DNA of 16,410 bases from Burkholderiales bacterium (GTDB taxonomy: Bacteria > Pseudomonadota > Gammaproteobacteria > Burkholderiales > Burkholderiaceae_C), in contig JAABPT010000423.1 of the NCBI GenBank assembly GCA_011391855.1, positions 1-16,410 of the forward strand, read 5' to 3'. Under the pieces are notes generated by a model that worked only from the letters and a program-made list of their open reading frames with translations, was not told where the DNA came from and did not search any database. Positions within the stretch are counted from its first letter, which is position 1. Each line of letters opens with the position of its first letter. Position numbers and translations under genes: made by a program. This document shows, one piece after another, positions 7,293-12,609 of this stretch.

Positions 7293-7325
7293 GCCGGCGA
7301 GCACTTCTGTGCAGGCCGGCCGTTT
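7293..7325 (+). terminator. Intrinsic terminator or attenuator between rpsK and rpsD
   Basis: GCCGGC (7293-7298) pairs with GCCGGC (7315-7320), and GCAC (7301-7304) pairs with GTGC (7309-7312) around a TTCT loop. The GA/AG internal loop could form tandem sheared pairs. CG and then five Ts (7323-7327 region) follow. This has the form of a Rho-independent terminator, yet it lies inside the ribosomal cluster, ahead of rpsD, rpoA and rplQ. It may end or attenuate upstream transcription. Confidence 0.6.
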
Positions 7326-7459
7326 TTCTGGGGGGTTGACACCCCCTTCAAGCCCACCGTCCGGGCGGAGCAATGCTCCAGCACCGGACTCGCGCGGGTC
7401 GCTCCTTTTGAACATTCAGGGGCTTCTGCCGCGTCAGACAAACCAACAGGATCCATCCC

Positions 7460-8083
7460 GTGGCACGTTATCTCGGCCCCAAGGCCAAACTCTCCCGCCG
7501 TGAAGGCACCGACCTTTTCCTGAAGAGCGCCCGCCGCTCGATCGGCGACAAGGCCAAGTTCGACAGCAAGCCCGGCCAGCATGGCCGTACCAGCGGTTCG
7601 CGCACCTCCGACTTCGGCCTGCAACTGCGCGAGAAGCAGAAGGTCAAGCGCATGTACGGCGTGCTCGAGCGCCAGTTCCGCCGTTATTTCGCCGAGGCCG
7701 AGCGCCGCAAGGGCAATACCGGCGCCACCTTGCTGGCGCTGCTGGAGTCGCGGCTGGACAACGTCGTCTATCGCATGGGCTTCGGTTCCACCCGCGCCGA
7801 GGCCCGACAGCTCGTTTCGCACAAGGCGCTCACCGTCAACGGTCAGGTCGTGAACATCCCGTCGTACCAGGTCAAGGCCGGCGACGTGGTCGCGCTGCGC
7901 GATAAGTCCAAGAGCCAGCTGCGCGTCACCGACGCCCTGAAGCTGGCGCAGTCCATCGGCCTGGCCGACTGGGTGCAGGTGGACGCCACCAAGATGGAAG
8001 GCGTCTTCAAGAAGGTGCCCGACCGCGACCAGTTCGGCGCCGAGATCAAGGAAGCCCTCATCGTCGAGTTGTACTCGCGTTGA
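7460..8083 (+). CDS. rpsD: 30S ribosomal protein S4
   Basis: S4 is a primary 16S rRNA binder that starts 30S body assembly; in E. coli it represses the alpha operon. The 207-residue product starts (GTG) M-A-R-Y-L-G-P-K-A-K-L-S-R-R-E-G and carries PGQHGRTSGSRTSDFGLQLR and the S4 RNA-binding domain (about residues 95-160, with ESRLDNVVYRMGFGSTRAEA and SHKALTVNGQVVNIPSYQVK). It has no cysteines, so it is the zinc-free type. GTG 7460 is supported by the family start and by AGGA at 7448-7451. It is unusually isolated, with 255 bp before it and 154 bp after. Confidence 0.97.
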   Translation: MARYLGPKAKLSRREGTDLFLKSARRSIGDKAKFDSKPGQHGRTSGSRTSDFGLQLREKQKVKRMYGVLERQFRRYFAEAERRKGNTGATLLALLESRLDNVVYRMGFGSTRAEARQLVSHKALTVNGQVVNIPSYQVKAGDVVALRDKSKSQLRVTDALKLAQSIGLADWVQVDATKMEGVFKKVPDRDQFGAEIKEALIVELYSR

Positions 8084-8237
8084 CGCGCCGGCCGAGCGGC
8101 GACCCCGCGCGCGGCCACCCACATACGTTTCGTTCCGCCGGGCACGAAGCGACTCAGCAGTTCAGCACTGCCCGGCGTGGTCCATCAGCCTTATCGGCGT
8201 AACGAGCCGAGGGTATTGACAGGAACTGACAGACTCC
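8084..8237 (+). promoter_or_regulatory. Structured rpsD-rpoA intergenic region
   Basis: This 154-bp gap has no gene. CGCCGGGCA (8136-8144) and TGCCCGGCG (8169-8177) form a perfect 9-bp stem with a 24-base loop. TCGGC (8194-8198) pairs with GCCGA (8206-8210) just before the rpoA ribosome site region (AGGA about 8220-8223). No T tract follows either stem, so a terminator is unlikely; a translational leader or RNA-stability element is possible. Confidence 0.4.
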
Positions 8238-9224
8238 ATGCAAACCACCCTTCTCAAGCCCAAGGCCATCCAGGTCGAGCCGCTCGGCGGTCACCGCGCC
8301 AAAGCCACCCTCGAGCCCTTCGAGCGCGGTTACGGCCACACCCTCGGCAACGCGCTGCGGCGCGTGCTGCTGTCCTCGATGGTGGGCTACGCGCCGACCG
8401 AGGTCACCATTGCCGGCGTGCTGCACGAGTATTCGGCCATCGACGGCGTGCAGGAAGACGTCGTCCATGTCATGCTCAACCTCAAGGGCGTGGTGTTCCG
8501 TTTGCACAACCGCGACGAAGTGACGCTGGTGCTGCGCAAGGAAGGCGAGGGCGCCGTCACGGCGGCCGACATCCAGACCCCGCACGACGTGGAGATCATC
8601 AATCCCGAGCATGTGATCGCGCACTTGGCGCAGGGCGGCAAGCTCGACATGCAGATCAAGGTGGAGAAGGGGCGCGGCTACGTGCCGGGCAACCTGCGCC
8701 GCTACGGCGACGAGACCACCAAGAGCATCGGCCGTATCGTGCTCGACGCTTCCTTCTCGCCGGTGCGCCGCGTCAGCTACGCGGTGGAAAACGCCCGCGT
8801 CGAGCAGCGCACCGACCTGGACAAGCTGGTCATGGAGATCGAGACCAACGGCGCCATCGCGCCCGAGGAAGCCATCCGCCAGAGCGCGCGCATCCTCGTC
8901 GAGCAGCTCGCGTTCTTCGGCCAGATCGACATCAGCCCGGGCGACAGCATGGTGCCGCAGGTGTCGCGCCCGACGCCGTTCGACCCCATCCTGCTGCGAC
9001 CAGTGGACGAACTCGAACTCACGGTGCGTTCGGCCAACTGCCTGAAGGCCGAGAATATCTACTACATCGGCGACCTCATCCAGCGCACCGAGACCGAACT
9101 GCTGAAGACGCCGAACCTGGGCCGCAAGAGCCTGAACGAGATCAAGGAAGTGCTGGCTTCGCGCGGGCTCACGCTCGGCGCGCGGCTGGAGAACTGGCCC
9201 CCGCAGGGCCTGGACAAGCGATAA
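8238..9224 (+). CDS. rpoA: DNA-directed RNA polymerase subunit alpha
   Basis: The alpha subunit dimerises to start RNA polymerase assembly, and its C-terminal domain contacts UP elements and activators. The 328-residue product has the N-terminal domain block EPFERGYGHTLGNALRRVLL with SSMVGYAPTEV following. The C-terminal domain has LTVRSANCLKAENIYYIGDL and TPNLGRKSLNEIKEVLASRG, containing the conserved Arg-Ser-Ala-Asn-Cys DNA-contacting patch, and it ends in LENWPPQGLDKR. Length matches the family (E. coli 329). ATG 8238 gives MQTTLLKPKAIQVEPL; the ribosome site AGGA is about 14 bases upstream, rather distant. Confidence 0.98.
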   Translation: MQTTLLKPKAIQVEPLGGHRAKATLEPFERGYGHTLGNALRRVLLSSMVGYAPTEVTIAGVLHEYSAIDGVQEDVVHVMLNLKGVVFRLHNRDEVTLVLRKEGEGAVTAADIQTPHDVEIINPEHVIAHLAQGGKLDMQIKVEKGRGYVPGNLRRYGDETTKSIGRIVLDASFSPVRRVSYAVENARVEQRTDLDKLVMEIETNGAIAPEEAIRQSARILVEQLAFFGQIDISPGDSMVPQVSRPTPFDPILLRPVDELELTVRSANCLKAENIYYIGDLIQRTETELLKTPNLGRKSLNEIKEVLASRGLTLGARLENWPPQGLDKR

Positions 9225-9348
9225 GGCTTCGCAGACAGGAAAGACGGCGCCAGCGCCGCCCAAGGGTATGGCCTTCGAGTACGAAGGCCAAGTGCAACCC
9301 CCGGTACCTGATCCGGCCGGGGTTCGATAAAGACAGGAAACAAGCACC
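9225..9348 (+). promoter_or_regulatory. Three-hairpin rpoA-rplQ intergenic region
   Basis: The 124-bp gap holds three consecutive stems: CGGCG/CGCCG (9245-9258, loop CCAG); a perfect 9-bp TGGCCTTCG/CGAAGGCCA stem (9269-9290, loop AGTA); and AACCCC/GGGGTT (9296-9324) with further GC pairs inside. AGGAAA before rplQ serves as ribosome site. No T tracts follow. E. coli has only a short gap here. The layout suggests an RNA element controlling rplQ or mRNA processing, which is inference. Confidence 0.45.
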
Positions 9349-9750
9349 ATGCGCCACCGCAACGGCCCCCGCAAGCTCAACCGCACCACCTCGCACCGCC
9401 TGGCGATGCTGAGGAACATGTGCAATTCGATCATCATGCACGAGGCCATTCGGACCACGCTGCCCAAGGCCAAGGAACTGCGCAGCGTCGTCGAGCCGCT
9501 GATCACGCTGGGCAAGACGCCGACGCTGGCCAATCGCCGCCTGGCCTTCAACCGCACGCGCGACCGCGACGTGGTGGCCAAGCTCTTCAACGAGCTTGGG
9601 CCCCGTTACGCGGCGCGTCCGGGCGGCTACACGCGCATCCTGAAGATGGGTTTCCGTGTCGGCGACAACGCACCGATGGCCTTCGTGGAATTGGTCGACC
9701 GGCCCGAGCCTGTGGCCGAAGCTGCGGCACCGGCCGACAGCGCCGAGTGA
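9349..9750 (+). CDS. rplQ: 50S ribosomal protein L17
   Basis: L17 lies near the peptide exit tunnel of the 50S subunit. The 133-residue product starts MRHRNGPRKLNRTTSHRLAM, the diagnostic L17 N-terminus, and contains HEAIRTTLPKAKELRSVVEP and GGYTRILKMGFRVGDNAPMA. It ends with an acidic Ala/Pro-rich tail. It is the last gene of the cluster, as in E. coli. A tRNA gene follows 38 bp later. Confidence 0.97.
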   Translation: MRHRNGPRKLNRTTSHRLAMLRNMCNSIIMHEAIRTTLPKAKELRSVVEPLITLGKTPTLANRRLAFNRTRDRDVVAKLFNELGPRYAARPGGYTRILKMGFRVGDNAPMAFVELVDRPEPVAEAAAPADSAE

Positions 9751-9770
9751 TGGCAGTCTGACAAATCGGC

Positions 9771-9776
9771 TATACT
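9771..9776 (+). promoter_or_regulatory. Possible -10 box for tRNA-fMet
   Basis: TATACT, a five-of-six match to TATAAT, lies 12 bases before the mature tRNA 5' end. No good -35 box occurs at 16-18 bases upstream (the region overlaps the rplQ stop), so this promoter is tentative. Confidence 0.35.
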
Positions 9777-9788
9777 GTAAAGCTCAGT

Positions 9789-10440
<652 letters not shown>

Positions 10441-10540
10441 AGGCTTTGACGCTTCGAGCGCTTTGTACCCTTGCCGGTCCGACGGGCCCTTGCTCCCGAT
10501 GTCGAGTGCCTGTCGGCACAGGATGGCTAAACTGCCGCCC

Positions 10541-10609
10541 ATGCATCCGTTGATCGAAACCCACCGCGCCGAACTGCTGCCTACGAACGACAGGTCTCCG
10601 GCGTCCTGA
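10541..10609 (+). pseudogene. Possible nucleotidyltransferase N-terminal fragment
   Basis: ATG 10541 opens a 22-codon frame starting MHPLIETHRAELL. From memory this resembles the first residues of MNT-type nucleotidyltransferases (MHPLIExHRAxLxxLCRRHG...), often found in toxin-antitoxin pairs. The resemblance stops after codon 13 and a TGA ends the frame at 10607-10609. It may be a 5' scrap left by a deletion. Thirteen residues are too few for certainty. Confidence 0.3.
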
Positions 10610-10829
10610 GTTGCTTCAACTCGCGACGAAGAGTCGATCGCCGCTGCTGGTGGTGCTCTTCGCGGCACCGCAATCCTTTGCGCACGTCGAGACGGCCAAC
10701 CGCGCATCTCCTTCCCGCAGCTACCTCTGGGGAGTGCCATTCTCGAGGCTGCTGCGACGATGGCGCCGTGAACGCGGTCCGCCTGCTCTCGGGCGCTGTG
10801 CCTGAAGCGGACGACCGCCGGGACCGCGC

Positions 10830-11106
10830 GATGCCCACAACTTCTTCAAGCCACTGGGCGTCGTGGTGGTGCCGGTCTCCACCTTCACCAACGGAGCTTC
10901 ATCACCGGGACGGTGTTCTCCGATCCGGTCGGCGCCAAGCTGGGCGTGTTCAGCGACGCCCAGGCCCAGGGCGAAGCCGTCGTCCTCAACTTCGTCGGCA
11001 TCAGCGGCCCGGAACGCAGCGACGAGCGCGCCGAGCAGGGGCAGGTCACGATGGAGGCCGAGGTGCTGCGGCCGTGGTGGCGCGAGATCACCGGCTCCGG
11101 CCGCAG
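10830..11106 (+). pseudogene. Unrecognised coding remnant with frameshift
   Basis: Two plus-strand frames together read like one protein. The first gives DAHNFFKPLGVVVVPVSTFT-NG. Near 10893-10898 the frame shifts, and the second continues FITGTVFSDPVGAKLGVFSD, AQAQGEAVVLNFVGISGPER and EVLRPWWREITGSG. The second part uses almost only G/C at third positions, like real genes here. No start, stop or family is recognised. The sequence after about 11106 loses protein-like character and runs into the convergent gene. Confidence 0.4.
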
Positions 11107-11184
11107 CAGACCTCGAGCTTTCGACCGCTGCCGCAGGGGCAGGGTCGGTTGCGATGGGGATCGCCGCCACCGCCCGAGCACTGC

Positions 11185-11208
11185 ACCAGCCGCTACGCGC
11201 CGGCTGGT
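11185..11208 (-). other. Inverted repeat over the stop of the 140-residue gene
   Basis: ACCAGCCG (11185-11192) and CGGCTGGT (11201-11208) form an 8-bp stem, with the stop codon of the minus-strand gene in the loop. No T tract follows on the minus strand, so it is at best a weak transcript end. Confidence 0.25.
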
Positions 11209-11615
11209 TTGGCAACAGCGGCACGAAAACGGGTGTACTGCGAGCGAAGGTGCTCGAGGTAACGCGCGTCCAGCAGCGCGGAGAAGAAGGCCAGCATTGC
11301 GCCAGGCGGCACCAGATCCGGGCTGTTCAGGTCGATGCTGGGGCCCTGCATCTCGGCCCGCGTGCGCGCATCGAGTGGCGCGCCGTACCAGCGCGCGTAG
11401 AACTCCGGGGTTTCCCAGCCGAAGTGGATGGTCGAAACATGACGGTGATCGTGATGCACCAGGATCATGGTCTTGCGGCAATCGCAGCCGGGGTCGGTGC
11501 AGTAGGTCTCCACCATCGCATAGGTGCCATCGGGAAGCTCGGGGTGGTGTGCGAGGGTCAGCGTGCGGACCCGCGCCGCGGCCCCCAGAATCTCGCCAGC
11601 AGCGCTGAAGCTCAT
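11193..11615 (-). CDS. Cys/His-rich conserved hypothetical protein
   Basis: The 140-residue product is not assigned to a named family. Residues 38-47 (YCTDPGCDCR) place Cys39, Cys44 and Cys46 close together, and a histidine cluster follows (VHHDHRHV, His54, 55, 57, 59). Together they suggest a metal site, similar in flavour to SEC-C-like motifs. HFGWETPEFYARWYG is another conserved-looking block. No signal peptide or membrane helix is evident. Its ATG overlaps the stop of the SWIM gene (ATGA, 11612-11615), so it is probably translated by coupling and may work with the SWIM and SNF2 proteins. That function is inference. Confidence 0.75.
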   Translation of the reverse strand: MSFSAAGEILGAAARVRTLTLAHHPELPDGTYAMVETYCTDPGCDCRKTMILVHHDHRHVSTIHFGWETPEFYARWYGAPLDARTRAEMQGPSIDLNSPDLVPPGAMLAFFSALLDARYLEHLRSQYTRFRAAVAKPAGA

Positions 11616-12607
11616 GGCTTCAGCTCCTTCCCGACCGCCACATAACGCGTACCGCGCCTCTGCCCTTGCACCCGGGCGTGTCCGTCCGCCACCAATTGCC
11701 TGAGCAGTGGCCGCACCGCCTCGGCGTCGAGGCCGGTGGCAGCGCGGGCGGCGGCGTTGTCCAGCGAACCTGCCTTGCGCAAGGCGGCCAGCAGGCGGGA
11801 GGCCGGGTCGCGCGCCCGCGTTGTCTTGGCGGTTGGACGCGCCGCACGGGCCGGCTTGGCCGCCGCCCGCGGCAGTATCGGGGCCGCCGAGGTCGTGGCA
11901 GTGGAATCATCCAGCTCCAGCCCGAAGAGGGCGCCGAGATCGTCGCCGGCCAGCGTGCGCTCGCCAGCCGCAGGGGCGGCGACCACACCACTGCCGGCCC
12001 GGCTGAGCAGTTCGGCGGGATCGACCTGGCGCAGGGTGAACAGCAGCTCCGGCTTGCTGTCGAAGCGGGCGCCAACGCCGTAGAGGACGGCGGCGACATG
12101 CTTGCACATGGTGGCACCGTCCGGGCACGAGCAGTCGAAGCGGATGTCCTTGGGCACGGGGAACAGTCCATCGCCCTGGCGGCACAGGCGGTCCATGACG
12201 CCCTTGGAGAAACGCCCTTGCAGCAGTTCCACCAGCGAGTCGATGCCGCCCGCGCAGTCGGCGCAGATCTGCTGCCACTTCGCCTTCGGCACCGGCTTCA
12301 CCGTGATAGTGGTGCGGTAGATCGACGACCCGCTGACCCGCGCCGCGACCGTGCCGGGACTGATCTGCAGATCGACCACCGATCCGTTGCGCACGTAGGT
12401 GCGGCCGCGCGGCAGGCGGTTGGCATAGTCGCTGTAGCTCTCCATGTTGGCGCACCAGGCCTTGCCCCAGGCCGTGGTGGCAATGGCACGGCCCTGGACG
12501 ACGACCGGCGAAAGGATTTGCCCCTTCTTCGCCAACTTGGCCATCGCGCCAGCGGCCTTGCGGCGACGCTCGGCGACGGGGACATAGGGCGCCCAGTCGT
12601 AGAACAT
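11612..12607 (-). CDS. SWIM zinc-finger protein
   Basis: The 331-residue product has a canonical SWIM motif, C-x-C-x6-C-x-H (Cys159, Cys161, Cys168, His170, in FDCSCPDGATMCKHVAAVLY). The SWIM fold is predicted to bind DNA or proteins and often accompanies SNF2 ATPases. The N-terminus contains TAWGKAWCANMESYSDYANR, typical of bacterial SWIM proteins. A low-complexity Ala/Pro/Arg linker (about 235-270) leads to a possible winged helix (about 270-325, SRLLAALRKAGSLDNAAARA). The frame is open upstream into the SNF2 gene, but ATG 12607 gives MFYDWAPYVPVAERRRKAAG and lies 2 bp after the SNF2 stop. Bacillus subtilis ywqA-ywqB is a comparable SNF2-SWIM pair. Confidence 0.88.
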   Translation of the reverse strand: MFYDWAPYVPVAERRRKAAGAMAKLAKKGQILSPVVVQGRAIATTAWGKAWCANMESYSDYANRLPRGRTYVRNGSVVDLQISPGTVAARVSGSSIYRTTITVKPVPKAKWQQICADCAGGIDSLVELLQGRFSKGVMDRLCRQGDGLFPVPKDIRFDCSCPDGATMCKHVAAVLYGVGARFDSKPELLFTLRQVDPAELLSRAGSGVVAAPAAGERTLAGDDLGALFGLELDDSTATTSAAPILPRAAAKPARAARPTAKTTRARDPASRLLAALRKAGSLDNAAARAATGLDAEAVRPLLRQLVADGHARVQGQRRGTRYVAVGKELKP

Positions 12608-12609
12608 GA

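Larger units (their letters stand above)
7205..7459 (+). promoter_or_regulatory. Structured rpsK-rpsD intergenic leader
   Basis: The 255-bp gap has no gene. It contains, in order: a GCCGCC/GGCGGC hairpin (7221-7236), a -10-like TAGAAT (7273-7278), a terminator-like hairpin with a T5 tract (7293-7325), a perfect GGGGGT/ACCCCC hairpin (7331-7346), and GGAGC/GCTCC (7367-7379) nested inside CCGG/CCGG. The rpsD ribosome site AGGA follows at 7448-7451. This much structure suggests a cis-regulatory leader; in E. coli S4 autoregulates this operon, but at a different place. A role here is inference. Confidence 0.45.
10441..11192. other. Region of degraded accessory DNA without an intact gene
   Basis: About 750 bases lack an intact gene. 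Two short coding remnants are visible on the plus strand (10541-10609 and 10830-11106). A GTGCC/GGCAC hairpin lies at 10506-10519. The stretch 10610-10820 has open frames on both strands, but no family was recognised in any. The content fits decayed mobile DNA next to the tRNA-associated recombinase remnant. Confidence 0.5.

Noticed and set aside
7336..7364. TTGACA at 7336-7341 as the -35 of an rpsD promoter
   Set aside because: No acceptable -10 box occurs 16-18 bases downstream (the site reads GTCCGG).
6635..9590. Long minus-strand open frames (6635-8122 and 8154-9590) opposite rpsM-rplQ
   Set aside because: They lie opposite rpsM, rpsK, rpsD, rpoA and rplQ and cross their structured gaps; composition is typical of antisense shadows.
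10863..11645. 260-codon plus-strand open frame
   Set aside because: Only its first residues belong to the coding remnant; the rest is antisense to the 140-residue gene and lacks protein-like sequence.
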